Assembly (NCBI GenBank): GCA_947630255.1 | Contig: CANRGU010000002.1 | Coordinates: forward strand, 1-35,333 | DNA: 35,333 bases | Direction of reading: 5' to 3' | Origin: an uncultured Clostridia bacterium | Lineage (GTDB): Bacteria; Bacillota; Clostridia; TANB77; CAG-508 | In this document: piece after piece, positions 8,792-17,877 of the stretch | How positions within the stretch are numbered: the first letter of the stretch is position 1 | How the letters are laid out: every line of letters begins with the position of its first letter | The notes under the pieces: generated by a model | Told to the model about the DNA's origin: nothing | What the model saw: the letters and a program-made list of their open reading frames with translations, nothing else | Database searches by the model: none | Program-made: the position numbers and the translations under genes

Positions 8792-9073
8792 ATGCAAATA
8801 ACAGATGTACGTTTAAGAAAGGTAAATTCAGAAAACAGAATGAAAGCTGTTGCTTCTGTAACATTCGATAATGAATTCGTAATTCATGATATTAAAGTTA
8901 TCGAAAGTCAAAATGGATTATTTATAGCTATGCCAAGTAGAAAAACTCCAAACGGAGAATTTAAGGATATAGCTCATCCAATCAATGCTGAAACAAGAGA
9001 AAAAATCCAAACAGCTATATTAGAAGCTTATAATGCTCCTGAGGCTGAAGTTGGTGGAGAATCAGCAGAATAA
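8792..9073 (+). CDS. spoVG: Septation/sporulation regulator SpoVG
   Basis: Small nucleic-acid-binding regulator (93 residues) that affects septation, sporulation and, in other Firmicutes, virulence genes; it binds DNA and RNA. The diagnostic start MQITDVRLRKV and the segment FIAMPSRKTPNGEFKDIAHP are present. Start at 8792 follows GGAAGGCGGTG. It is monocistronic: a SigH-like promoter lies in front and a strong hairpin behind. The CGG upstream of the start is not translated. Confidence 0.95.
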   Translation: MQITDVRLRKVNSENRMKAVASVTFDNEFVIHDIKVIESQNGLFIAMPSRKTPNGEFKDIAHPINAETREKIQTAILEAYNAPEAEVGGESAE

Positions 9074-9083
9074 TTGAAGATAT

Positions 9084-9112
9084 AAAAAAGCACCTTCTAG
9101 GTGCTTTTTTTA
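9084..9112 (+). terminator. Intrinsic terminator of spoVG
   Basis: AAAAAAGCACCT pairs with AGGTGCTTTTTT with a 3-nt loop, followed by a T-run. Confidence 0.92.
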
Positions 9113-9152
9113 GTTAATGTTTGAAAAAAATAATTCTTTTCAAATAAATTTC

Positions 9153-9181
9153 TTGATATTTTTTTTATTATATTGTATGAT
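9153..9181 (+). promoter_or_regulatory. SigA-type promoter of the 9222-13035 operon
   Basis: TTGATA (9153-9158), 17-nt spacer, TATGAT (9176-9181). It is 41 nt before the start of the small membrane protein gene. Confidence 0.7.
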
Positions 9182-9221
9182 AGTATAAGTAGAAAAAGGA
9201 AATGGAATTGTGGAGGAAATT

Positions 9222-9632
9222 ATGATGAAAAAAATATTTTTAGTAAGTATGCTAATAACTATACTACTTATGATGTTAGGAACAACAATATTAGCAGTAG
9301 AACAAAAAAACACATTAGATACAGAATCAGCTAGTGAATTAATGGAAATTAAAGAAGAAGTTAAAACAGAAAAAGATGAATATACAAGAAAATACGGTTC
9401 AGAAAGTTATGGAATGACAGCATTTATATTGAATAAAATAAGAATATACAGTATACCACTTTGCTTTATAGGTATAGCTGTTGGAGCATTATATCAATAT
9501 GTACTAGGAACTAGACGATTAGATATGAAACAAAGAGGATTTGCCTTAATAGTTTCATTTATAACAATATTAGTAATATGTCAAGTGTTACCATTAATAT
9601 TTGCTATAGTAGTAAGAGGTTGGAGGGGTTAA
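9222..9632 (+). CDS. Small membrane protein, signal peptide plus two TM segments
   Basis: 136 residues. The N-terminus (MMKKIFLVSMLITILLMML) is a typical signal peptide or anchor ending near ILAVEQ. A charged, Lys/Glu-rich stretch follows, then two hydrophobic segments (around SIPLCFIGIAVGALY and FALIVSFITILVICQ). ATG 9222 lies 6 nt after GGAGG. First gene of an operon with the CpaE-like protein and the GAF/GGDEF-like protein. I do not recognise a family; topology and context suggest part of a membrane-associated secretion or signalling assembly. That role is inference. Confidence 0.7.
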   Translation: MMKKIFLVSMLITILLMMLGTTILAVEQKNTLDTESASELMEIKEEVKTEKDEYTRKYGSESYGMTAFILNKIRIYSIPLCFIGIAVGALYQYVLGTRRLDMKQRGFALIVSFITILVICQVLPLIFAIVVRGWRG

Positions 9633-9637
9633 AAAGC

Positions 9638-11914
9638 ATGAAAGTTTTATTTGCAGTTAATAATGATGATATTTCTAACGCGATAGTAAGGAAATATCAA
9701 AAAATCTACAAAGAAATATTATCTTATAAAAACGTATATTACTTTAATGCAATTTTAAAAGAGTTACAAAAGGATAAAACTTATGATAGAGTAGTAATAA
9801 GCGAAGATTTAGAACCATTTGCTAATAATAATTATGATGCAATAGATAAATTTTTATTTGAGAAATTAGATAGTATAAGTGATGAAGCAACAAATACAGA
9901 AGGCAATGGTACTGATATTATATTTATTTGTAGTGACAGAAGAAGTAAGTCAGACAGTATGCTATCTAAATTATTTGGTATAGGTATTTATAGTGCGATA
10001 ATAGGACAAGATAGAAGCACTGATGAAGTTTGTAGATTAATAAATCAACCTAGAACCAAAAAAGAAGCTAAACAATATTACAAAATTGAAATAGATAATG
10101 TAAGTTATCAGTCTGAAAGCGAAGATAGTGTTAGCGAAGCAGAAGTACAAAACATATTAGCACATTACAAAAGACTTGGAAGAAATGAAGATAAATATGT
10201 AGATAGCTTTAATAATATAGTATCTCAATATAATGATGCACAATTAAAAATTATAATAAGATATCTTCCTATTTCTGTAAAAGCAGTTTTGGAAGCAAAA
10301 TCTCCTAAATATCAACAATTAGCTTCATTTACTGCTAGTTCAAAAGTAGAAAAACTAAATGATTATAATAAAAACAATAATAGAAAAGCAGGAAGTCTGC
10401 AAGTAGAAATGCTTAAAGACGAAACTAACAAAAATAGAATAACTAGACCAATAGTTATACCATCTGCAATAAATCAAAATGGAGTAAGAAAACTTATAAG
10501 ACAAAAACCACAAGAAGAAAACAATAATTTAAGCAATGAAGATAGTATAGTTAAAGACAATGAAACCAGTATAAACGATCAAATAGATTTATCTGAATTA
10601 GATGAAATAATAAATAATGAACAACCAAAAAGAGGAAGAGGTAGACCAAGAAAAGTTGTACCAGAAGGAGAGCAGAAGGAAGATAAACCAAAAAGAGGAA
10701 GAGGCAGACCAAGAAAAGTTATTCCAGAGGAAGAACATGAGGAAGAAAATAAAGAAGATTTAGTTGATTTATTTAATATGGATGAGGTACAACAACCTGA
10801 AGTAGAAACAACAACTGAATCAGAAACAACAAGTGAAAACGATACAATAGACTTATTTGATTTAGATATAGATGATACTGAAAAACAAACAAACGATGAG
10901 CCTATAGATTTATTTAATATGTCTGATGAAGAGCCAGCTAATAATCAAACATCAACAGTATCTAATGATGAACCTGATGTATTTGATTTAGGATTAGAAC
11001 AACAAGACAAAAATAATGAATATGTTCAAAAAGATGAAAATTTTTCTAGAACACTTACAAAAGATAAAAAAGTAGTATGTTTTGTAGGAACAACTAAGAA
11101 TGGTACTTCATTTATAGTAAATAATTCTGCACATTTATTAGCATCAATGGGCATTTCAACAGCTATATTAGATATGACTAAAACAAAAAATGCTTATTAT
11201 ATGTACACAAACAGCGAAGAAGAATTAATGAATATTGCAAAAGATAGTATAAATAAACTAAAAAGTGGCATAGCAGATGGAATTAAGGTAAACAAAAATT
11301 TAACAGTTTATACTTCTCTTCCAGACGATTCAAACGATTACACAGATGTAGACAGTATTTTATCTACTTTAATAAAGAATCATTCAGTAGTTTTAATAGA
11401 TTGTGATTTTGATACACCAATGGAATATTTTGGAGCAGCACAAGAACTATATCTTGTTCAAAGTATGGATGTGCTTACAATTCAGCCACTTACTGCATTC
11501 TTAAGAGATTTGAAATCTAGAGATATATTAAGACAAGAAAAATTAAAAATAATAATCAATAAGGCTGTAAATATAAGAAGTGTACCAATTAAAACATTAA
11601 TAGGTGGAATATCAAAATATAATGATCCTTCTATGTCATATATGAAAGACTTATTTGACAAAGATAGCGTTCAATATTGTGTAATTCCATTTGAGGTTCA
11701 AAATTATATTAAATATTTAGATGCTATAATAACATGTACTGTATCATTAAACGGATATAGTAAATCATTTATGTCTGCATTAAGACAGTTATGCGACATG
11801 ATTTATCCATTAATAAATAAGCAGACATATTCTCCACGTGGAGATAACTATAAAAATGAATTTTCAAATGGTATGGATAACACATTAAAGAAAATGAAAA
11901 GAAAATATCAATAA
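9638..11914 (+). CDS. CpaE/ParA-like protein with degenerate P-loop and twin AT-hook motifs
   Basis: 758 residues. The N-terminal ~150 residues look like a receiver-type alpha/beta domain (MKVLFAVNNDD; later IIFICSDRR). The middle is acidic and low-complexity and holds two copies of KRGRGRPRKV, the AT-hook core, about 25 residues apart. It also has repeated DLFNM/DLFDL motifs. The C-terminal ~260 residues resemble a MinD/ParA/CpaE ATPase. The P-loop reads FVGTTKNGTSF, without the GK[ST] lysine, and VVLIDCDFDTP corresponds to Walker B. Catalysis is therefore doubtful. ATG 9638 follows GGAGGGG; the preceding gene ends 5 nt before. CpaE-like proteins position pilus or secretion machines, which would fit the prepilin-like proteins in the window, but this is inference. 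Confidence 0.7.
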   Translation: MKVLFAVNNDDISNAIVRKYQKIYKEILSYKNVYYFNAILKELQKDKTYDRVVISEDLEPFANNNYDAIDKFLFEKLDSISDEATNTEGNGTDIIFICSDRRSKSDSMLSKLFGIGIYSAIIGQDRSTDEVCRLINQPRTKKEAKQYYKIEIDNVSYQSESEDSVSEAEVQNILAHYKRLGRNEDKYVDSFNNIVSQYNDAQLKIIIRYLPISVKAVLEAKSPKYQQLASFTASSKVEKLNDYNKNNNRKAGSLQVEMLKDETNKNRITRPIVIPSAINQNGVRKLIRQKPQEENNNLSNEDSIVKDNETSINDQIDLSELDEIINNEQPKRGRGRPRKVVPEGEQKEDKPKRGRGRPRKVIPEEEHEEENKEDLVDLFNMDEVQQPEVETTTESETTSENDTIDLFDLDIDDTEKQTNDEPIDLFNMSDEEPANNQTSTVSNDEPDVFDLGLEQQDKNNEYVQKDENFSRTLTKDKKVVCFVGTTKNGTSFIVNNSAHLLASMGISTAILDMTKTKNAYYMYTNSEEELMNIAKDSINKLKSGIADGIKVNKNLTVYTSLPDDSNDYTDVDSILSTLIKNHSVVLIDCDFDTPMEYFGAAQELYLVQSMDVLTIQPLTAFLRDLKSRDILRQEKLKIIINKAVNIRSVPIKTLIGGISKYNDPSMSYMKDLFDKDSVQYCVIPFEVQNYIKYLDAIITCTVSLNGYSKSFMSALRQLCDMIYPLINKQTYSPRGDNYKNEFSNGMDNTLKKMKRKYQ

Positions 11915-11934
11915 ATATATGTAGAGGTGATAAC

Positions 11935-13035
11935 TTGGATCCATTTTTAATCATTATAATAGTATTAGTTCTTATTATAGTAGGTTTAATTATTTATAAT
12001 TTAAATATATATAAAAAAATAAAATCCTATAGTAATATAAGTGATAGAATTTCAAATTTAAATGTTTTACAAGATTTTTTAGATACAATTGGAAAAGATG
12101 AATCTGTAGACAACAAATTGCAAATAATAAATGATATATTAATAGAAAAGTTTTCTATTAAATATTCTACAATAGTTGTATTTAATGGAGCAGAATATGA
12201 AATAAAGGCTACAAACGTTGATGAAAAACATTGGGAAACTATGAAAAATCTGCATACAGAAGATTTATTTAAAGATAGTATAGAAACAGCAACTCCAAAA
12301 TATGTTACAGTAAACGGACCAGATGAAAAATTAAATTATCAGAAGTCAGAAATGGGAAGAGCAAAATCAGCCATGTTTTTTCCTTTGTATATTGATAATA
12401 TATACATAGGATATTGGATTATAGAAAGTAGTATGCCACATGCTTTTGATAATATGGATACCAGCGTATTAGGAATAGTAAGAGAAAATATAGTTGCTGT
12501 ATTAAAAACAGTTTCTTATCAAAATACTATAGAAAATATTTATAGAGTAGACAAAAACACCGGTTTAAACTCTGCTGAATATTTATATGGAAAAGGAAAA
12601 AGAATATTAGACAAATATCCTCAAAGCTCTATATGTATGTTTAATATCGTAAATATAGAAGAAATTAACGAAAAATTTGGTAGGGATATAGGTACAAAAA
12701 TAATAGTAGATACAAGTAATACTATAAAGAAAAACATTTCTTCTCAATATATTTTTGTAAGATATATGGGACCTAAATTTGCAATAGCTTTTTCTGATGT
12801 AGATATAGAATCTGTGCAAGACTTCGTAAGAGGTTTAAAAGACGACATAGAAAATATTAAATTGGCTATTGAAAAAAAAGTAGGAAAGAAGCAAGTTACA
12901 GTAAATGTATCGCCAGTAACTAATTTTGTACTTACAATGTATTATAAAGGAACAGGCTTAGAATCTGTAACAAAAAAATTGGAAGAATATTTAGATGATT
13001 GCGACAAAAAAGAAAGTAACATAAATTGCATATAA
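11935..13035 (+). CDS. Membrane GAF-like/degenerate GGDEF signalling protein
   Basis: 366 residues starting with TTG after AGGTGAT. One transmembrane helix (residues 4-24, rich in Ile/Val/Leu) is followed by a GAF-like domain (about 50-200). A C-terminal domain has the shape of a diguanylate cyclase (VDKNTGLNSAEYL near 209, FNIVNIEEINEKFG near 237). The GGDEF active site reads MGPKF, so cyclase activity should be lost; it may act as a sensor or scaffold. Last gene of the operon starting at 9222. Confidence 0.7.
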   Translation: MDPFLIIIIVLVLIIVGLIIYNLNIYKKIKSYSNISDRISNLNVLQDFLDTIGKDESVDNKLQIINDILIEKFSIKYSTIVVFNGAEYEIKATNVDEKHWETMKNLHTEDLFKDSIETATPKYVTVNGPDEKLNYQKSEMGRAKSAMFFPLYIDNIYIGYWIIESSMPHAFDNMDTSVLGIVRENIVAVLKTVSYQNTIENIYRVDKNTGLNSAEYLYGKGKRILDKYPQSSICMFNIVNIEEINEKFGRDIGTKIIVDTSNTIKKNISSQYIFVRYMGPKFAIAFSDVDIESVQDFVRGLKDDIENIKLAIEKKVGKKQVTVNVSPVTNFVLTMYYKGTGLESVTKKLEEYLDDCDKKESNINCI

Positions 13036-13092
13036 TAGGGAAAATTAACATTAGTAATGAAAAGTATAAAAAGATTAAAGGAGGAGTTTAGT

Positions 13093-13347
13093 ATGATAAG
13101 CGATAAAACTATGAACTTTAAAGTAGAAAGAGACAAAAATGTTAAAGCAAAAGAAATACTTAAAGAAGTATATGAAGCATTAGTAGAAAAAGGATATAAT
13201 CCAATAAATCAAATAGTTGGATATATTTTATCTGGAGATCCAACATATATAACAAGCCATAATAATGCAAGAAACTTAATAAGAATGGTTGAAAGAGATG
13301 AATTGCTAGAAAATATGGTTAAATATTATATAGGACTAGAAGAATAA
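13093..13347 (+). CDS. ireB: IreB family regulatory phosphoprotein
   Basis: 84 residues, UPF0297 family. In Enterococcus IreB is phosphorylated by the Ser/Thr kinase IreK and modulates cephalosporin resistance. Diagnostic sequence: NPINQIVGYILSGDPTYITS and HNNARNLIRM. The start at 13093 has a strong AAAGGAGG at 13077-13084. It is followed 1 nt later by ruvX and then the DUF1292 gene, the conserved Firmicutes order. Confidence 0.95.
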   Translation: MISDKTMNFKVERDKNVKAKEILKEVYEALVEKGYNPINQIVGYILSGDPTYITSHNNARNLIRMVERDELLENMVKYYIGLEE

Positions 13348-13348
13348 T

Positions 13349-13762
13349 ATGAGAGTGCTAGGAATAGATTACGGAGAGGCAAGAGCCGGAATTGCAATAA
13401 CAGATGAACTACAAATAACAGCGCAAGGATTAAGAACTATACATCATAATGGAAATGACAAAGTATTATTAGCTGAATTAGATGAAATAGTTAAGCAATA
13501 TGAAATAGAAACAATTGTAGTTGGCATGCCTTTACATATGGATGGTAATAAAAGCAAAAGAGCAGAAATAACAGAAAAATTTATTCATAAATTAAAATGT
13601 AAATTTAATAAGATAAAAATCGTTTCACAAGATGAAAGATTAACTACAGTTCAAGCGCATAAAACGATGATCGATTTAGATATAAATAAAAAAAGAAAAA
13701 AAGAGTTGGTAGACACTATATCAGCTGTATACATATTAGAAACTTATATAAATAAAAAATAA
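13349..13762 (+). CDS. ruvX: Holliday junction resolvase-like protein RuvX/YqgF
   Basis: 137 residues, RNase H-like fold. The family is described both as a putative Holliday junction resolvase and as a nuclease in pre-16S rRNA processing. Motifs: start RVLGIDYGEARAGIA (first catalytic Asp), VVGMPLHMDG, DERLTTVQA, and a C-terminal DTISAVYILE with the last acidic residue. The start follows the ireB stop by one base. Confidence 0.93.
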   Translation: MRVLGIDYGEARAGIAITDELQITAQGLRTIHHNGNDKVLLAELDEIVKQYEIETIVVGMPLHMDGNKSKRAEITEKFIHKLKCKFNKIKIVSQDERLTTVQAHKTMIDLDINKKRKKELVDTISAVYILETYINKK

Positions 13763-13852
13763 AATATTGCAAAAAATAAATATATATGGTATAAATGTTT
13801 TGATATTTTATAATACATTAAAATTAAAAAAATGAAAGGAGACAAAAGAACA

Positions 13853-14167
13853 ATGGATTTTGAAAATAATGATATGGAAGATGATTTAGACAACATCATA
13901 GTATTAAACGATGAGGAAGGAAAAGAAGTACAATTTGAGTTCTTAGATTTAATAGAATATGAAGATGAAGAATATGTTATTTTATTGCCAATTGAAGAAG
14001 AAAATGAGGAAGATGCTGGAGAAGTGGTAATATTAAAAGTCGAAGATACAGATTCAGAAGACGAAGAGTCTTATGTAAGTGTTGATGATCAAGAAACACT
14101 TAGCAAAGTATTTGAAATGTTTAAAGAAAAATTTAAAGATGAATTTAATTTTATTGATGAAGAATAA
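13853..14167 (+). CDS. DUF1292 protein (YrzB family)
   Basis: 104 residues, very acidic (many Glu/Asp). The core IIVLNDEEGKEVQFEFLDL and YVILLPIEE define DUF1292. Function is unknown; it is almost always found with ireB and ruvX, as here. ATG 13853 follows AAAGGAG by about 10 nt. A strong hairpin ends the cluster. Confidence 0.88.
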   Translation: MDFENNDMEDDLDNIIVLNDEEGKEVQFEFLDLIEYEDEEYVILLPIEEENEEDAGEVVILKVEDTDSEDEESYVSVDDQETLSKVFEMFKEKFKDEFNFIDEE

Positions 14168-14184
14168 AATTAAAATTTGAAATT

Positions 14185-14236
14185 AAAAATGGACGTTTTT
14201 ACAAAAAATTATTTTTGGTAAAGACGTCTATTTTTG
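14185..14236 (+). terminator. Terminator of ireB-ruvX-DUF1292 cluster
   Basis: AAAAATGGACGTTTTTAC pairs with GTAAAGACGTCTATTTTT (two G-U pairs), 15-nt loop, with a T-run in the 3' arm. Confidence 0.8.
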
Positions 14237-14263
14237 AATTATAATATCATTTTTTATAAAGTC

Positions 14264-14292
14264 TTGCAAAAAGAATAAACGTAATGTATAAT
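14264..14292 (+). promoter_or_regulatory. Upstream SigA-type promoter for rsmD
   Basis: TTGCAA (14264-14269), 17 nt, TATAAT (14287-14292). Confidence 0.55.
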
Positions 14293-14357
14293 ATATTTGA
14301 ATTATCAACTTTTTGTTACAATAATATTATATATATGTGACAATTATATTAATTCTA

Positions 14358-14385
14358 TTGACATATTAAAATAATGAAATAAAAT
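14358..14385 (+). promoter_or_regulatory. Proximal SigA-type promoter for rsmD
   Basis: TTGACA (14358-14363), 16 nt, TAAAAT (14380-14385), 26 nt before the rsmD start. Confidence 0.55.
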
Positions 14386-14411
14386 ATATATATCAAAGAG
14401 GTATTGTGCTT

Positions 14412-14969
14412 ATGAGAGTAATAAGCGGAACAGCAAGAGGAAAAAAATTAGTATCTTTGGAGGGTATGCAAACAAGACCTACATTAGATAGAGTAAAAGA
14501 GGCCTTGTTTAACATATTGCAATTCAATTTAAAAGAAACAAAAATTTTAGATTTGTTTGCTGGTAGTGGGGCCCTCGCAATAGAAGCATTAAGCAGAGGA
14601 GCAGAAAGTGCAGTACTTTGCGATAATTCAAGTAAGGCAATTGCAATAATAAATAAAAATTTAGAAGCTACTAGACTGCAAAACAAAGCTCAAGTTATAA
14701 ATAATGATTACTTAAAAACACTTAATAAGTTAAAAAATGAATCTAAAAAATTTAATATAGTTTTTTTAGATCCACCATATAAAACAGATTATATTTGTAA
14801 ATCTATTGAAAAAATAGTAGAATATGATTTATTATCAAAAGATGGAATTATAATAGCAGAAACAGATGATGAAAATAAAATACAACAAATTAAAAATATA
14901 AAGAATTTAGAAATTTATGATGAGAGAAAATACGGAATAGTGCATATCATATTTATTCGAAAGGAGTAA
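14412..14969 (+). CDS. rsmD: 16S rRNA (guanine966-N2)-methyltransferase
   Basis: 185 residues. It methylates G966 of 16S rRNA, close to the P-site tRNA, using S-adenosylmethionine. Motifs: start MRVISGTARG, TRPTLDRVKEALFNIL, the SAM-binding DLFAGSGALAIEALSRGA, and the catalytic DPPY at about residue 120. ATG 14412 is chosen over ATG 14406 because homologues start MRVISG and AGAGG lies upstream. It precedes a coiled-coil protein by 4 nt, so the two are likely cotranscribed. Confidence 0.95.
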   Translation: MRVISGTARGKKLVSLEGMQTRPTLDRVKEALFNILQFNLKETKILDLFAGSGALAIEALSRGAESAVLCDNSSKAIAIINKNLEATRLQNKAQVINNDYLKTLNKLKNESKKFNIVFLDPPYKTDYICKSIEKIVEYDLLSKDGIIIAETDDENKIQQIKNIKNLEIYDERKYGIVHIIFIRKE

Positions 14970-14973
14970 AAAA

Positions 14974-15432
14974 ATGGAAATTTTTACATTACTAGAAACA
15001 TTAGAAGATTTAATGGAAAGAAGCAGAAGCGTACCATTTACAGAAAAGGGCATTGTAAATAAGGAAGAAATCTTAGAAATAATAAAAGAAATAAGATTAA
15101 AACTTCCAGATGAATTAAAACAAGCTAAATGGGTAAAAGAAGAACGAGGACGTATACTTGAAGAAGCGCAACATGAAGCAGATGGAATTGTAAAAGAGGC
15201 AGAAAATAGAATAATAGCAATGATAGATGAACATGAAATCACAAAAAAAGCTTATGAACAAAAAGCTGAAATTATAGAAACTGCTAACGAAATGTCTAGA
15301 GAAATATCTAAAGGAACAAAAGACTATGCAGACAGTATATTAGCAAATCTTGAATCAGCTATTAATGATGTAAGTGTAACATTAAATGAAGCCATAAAAA
15401 CTATAGAAAACAATAGAAAAGAACTTAAATAG
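14974..15432 (+). CDS. Coiled-coil protein (DivIVA/ATP-synthase-b-like helix)
   Basis: 152 residues, almost all alpha-helical and charged. The N-terminal segment MEIFTLLETLEDLMERS is followed by heptad-like stretches (ILEEAQHEADGIVKEAENRI). This small protein often follows rsmD in Clostridia and is usually annotated only as ATPase or coiled-coil. No catalytic motif is visible. It starts 4 nt after rsmD, with AAAGGAG as ribosome binding site inside the end of rsmD. Confidence 0.7.
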   Translation: MEIFTLLETLEDLMERSRSVPFTEKGIVNKEEILEIIKEIRLKLPDELKQAKWVKEERGRILEEAQHEADGIVKEAENRIIAMIDEHEITKKAYEQKAEIIETANEMSREISKGTKDYADSILANLESAINDVSVTLNEAIKTIENNRKELK

Positions 15433-15437
15433 TTAAA

Positions 15438-15503
15438 GGAAGTCAGAAGTTTAAATGGAAGTCAAAAAATTCAAGGTTTCCTAAAAATTCCTGACTTTTT
15501 TTA
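15438..15503 (+). terminator. Possible terminator before ftsK
   Basis: AAGTCAG (15440-15446) can pair with CTGACTT (15491-15497), followed by a T-run. The loop is long and contains a nearby second copy of AAGTC, so the structure is uncertain. Confidence 0.4.
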
Positions 15504-15546
15504 CGGTATAAATATTCAAATGACTTAATATAATAAGGAGAAACAG

Positions 15547-17849
15547 ATGTCAAGAGGAAAGAGAAGTAAAAAGAAAAATAGAAATAGAGTGGATTTACAA
15601 GTAGTTACATTAATAGTAGCCAGTATTTTACTAGGAGTTTTAATATATACAAAATCAGGTTATATAGGAGAAACTTTAAGCCCAGTATTAGGTGGAATTA
15701 TGGGCTTTATAAAATATGTGATACCAATTGGAACATTCTCAATTGCGATATTTTTAGCATGCAATAACGAAGATAGAGAAAATTTTATGAAGAAAATAAC
15801 ACAATATGCAGTTCTTTTATTATGTATAACTACAATAATGACAGTAATACAAGTTGCACAGGGCAAATTAGATATATCAAAAGGATTTGAAGAAGCTATT
15901 GAAGAAGCTTATGAAAAAGGAACAAACAATATAGGTGGCGGAGCAGTAGGTGCAGTTTGTGGAATTGCATTAATAAATTTATTAGGAAAAATAGGAACAG
16001 TTATTTTTGTAATAGGAGTGGCATTAATAGATTCAATTTTCTTATTTGATATAAAGCCAGCAGAATTGCTTAGACAATATATTGAGAATAGAAATGAGAG
16101 AAAAGAACAATTAAAATTAGAAAAGGCAGAAAGGTTAAAACAAAAACAACTAATTATTGATGATATGCCACAAGAAAAAGACACTAGAAAGAAAAAATTA
16201 AAAAATGCAGAATTAGAAAATAATATGGTTACAGAAGACCAAATAAATATAAAAATTGCTAGCAATGAAAATCAAAATCCAGAACCTCATGAAGGTCTAT
16301 TTAAAAAGCAAGAAGAAATAAAAGAGGATAAATCGAAAGAAATTCTTGTATTAGAACATGCACTAACAATAGAGGATGAAAATTATGAATTTCCTCCAAT
16401 AGATTTTTTAAAACCAGGTAAAACAGCCACAAAGCTTGGTAAAAAGTCAATAACTGATACAGCAAATAAATTACAAAAAACCTTATATAGTTTTGGAGTT
16501 TCTGCAAAAGTAGAAAATGTATCTGTAGGACCTTCAATTACAAGATATGAATTAAAACCAGCAGAGGGAGTAAGAGTAAGCAAAATCGCAAATTTAGCAG
16601 ATGATATAGCCTTAAGTCTTGCTGCAGAAACAATAAGAATTGAAGCTCCAATTCCTGGAAAACAAGCTGTAGGTATAGAAATACCTAATAAAGAAAAAGA
16701 AATAGTTTCATTAAGAGATATAATAGATACAAATGAATTTAAATCAGCAAAATCAAAATTATCGTTTGCACTTGGAAAAGACGCGGCAGGCGAGGCAGTA
16801 GTAACAGATATAGCAAAAATGCCACACGTTTTAATAGCAGGAAGTACAGGATCTCGGAAAGAGTGTTTGTATTAATACATTAATAACGAGTATAATATAT
16901 AAGGCAAAGCCAAGTGAAGTAAAACTCGTAATGGTTGACCCTAAAGTTGTAGAACTTTCTGTGTATAATGGAATACCACATTTATTAATACCAGTTGTAA
17001 CAGATCCTAAAAAAGCAGCAGGAGCACTTGCGTGGGCAGTACAAGAAATGGTAAATAGATATCATCTATTTGCTGAAAAAAATGTAAGAGATATAGCTGG
17101 ATATAACGAAGCATTAGAAAAAGAAGGAACAGAAGGAAAACTTCCACAAATAGTAATAATTATAGATGAGCTTGCAGATTTAATGATGGTTGCAAAAAAT
17201 GATGTTGAAGACGCTATATGTAGACTAGCACAAATGGCAAGAGCAGCTCGGAATGCACTTAGTAATTGCAACACAAAGACCATCTGTAGATGTAATTACA
17301 GGTATAATTAAAGCAAACATTGCAAGTAGAATTTCTTTTGCTGTAACATCTCAAGTAGATTCAAGAACTATATTAGATTCTGCAGGAGCAGAAAAACTTT
17401 TAGGAAAAGGAGATATGTTATTCTTCCCAACAGGAGTATTAAAACCAATAAGAATACAAGGCGCATTTGTATCTGATGGTGAAGTAGAACAAATAGTTAC
17501 ATTCTTAAAAGAAAATGGTGGACCTACATACAGTGAAGATGTATTAGAAAAAATAGAAAGGGCAAATACTACAGATAAAGAATTAGATGAACAAGAAGAT
17601 GATGAAACAGATCCATTCTTAATGGAAGCAATTGATGCAGTAGTAGATTTAGGACAAGCATCTGCATCGTTTATACAAAGAAGATTTAAAGTTGGATATG
17701 CAAGAGCAGGAAGAATAATAGATCAAATGGAAGCAAGAGGAATAATTTCAGGATACGAAGGAAGTAAACCAAGACAAGTCTTGGTATCTAAAGAACAATG
17801 GCAAGAATTAAAAATGTCTAAATCAGCAGAAGAAATGCCAGAAGAATAA
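15547..17849 (+). CDS. ftsK: DNA translocase FtsK/SpoIIIE, two +1 CGGN frameshifts
   Basis: Membrane-anchored AAA+ pump that moves chromosomal DNA through the septum. The zero frame stops just after the Walker A region at 16875. Skipping C16855 (TCT-C-GGA-AAG) restores AGSTGSGKSV. Skipping C17249 (GCT-C-GGA-ATG) restores AAGMHLVIATQRPSVD. The joined product is 766 residues, normal for Clostridia. Domains: about four TM segments (residues 20-175), a charged linker, the motor domain (about 290-690) with Walker B IVIIIDELADLM, and the winged-helix gamma domain (ASFIQRRFKVGYARAG). Both junction residues are invariant glycines (437 and 568). As separate pieces none would work: piece one lacks a P-loop end, piece two lacks a start. 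A later in-phase CGG is absent. Confidence 0.92.
16855..16858 (+). other. CGGN +1 recoding site 3 (FtsK Walker A Gly437)
   Basis: TCT-CGG-AAA must be read TCT-(C)GGA-AAG-AGT to give the P-loop GSGKS. The zero frame stops 5 codons later. Confidence 0.95.
17249..17252 (+). other. CGGN +1 recoding site 4 (FtsK Gly568)
   Basis: GCT-CGG-AAT must be read GCT-(C)GGA-ATG to give RAAGMHLVIATQRP, one of the most conserved stretches of FtsK. Confidence 0.95.
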
Positions 17850-17877
17850 TATTATGCACGAAAGAAGGGTAAATTAA

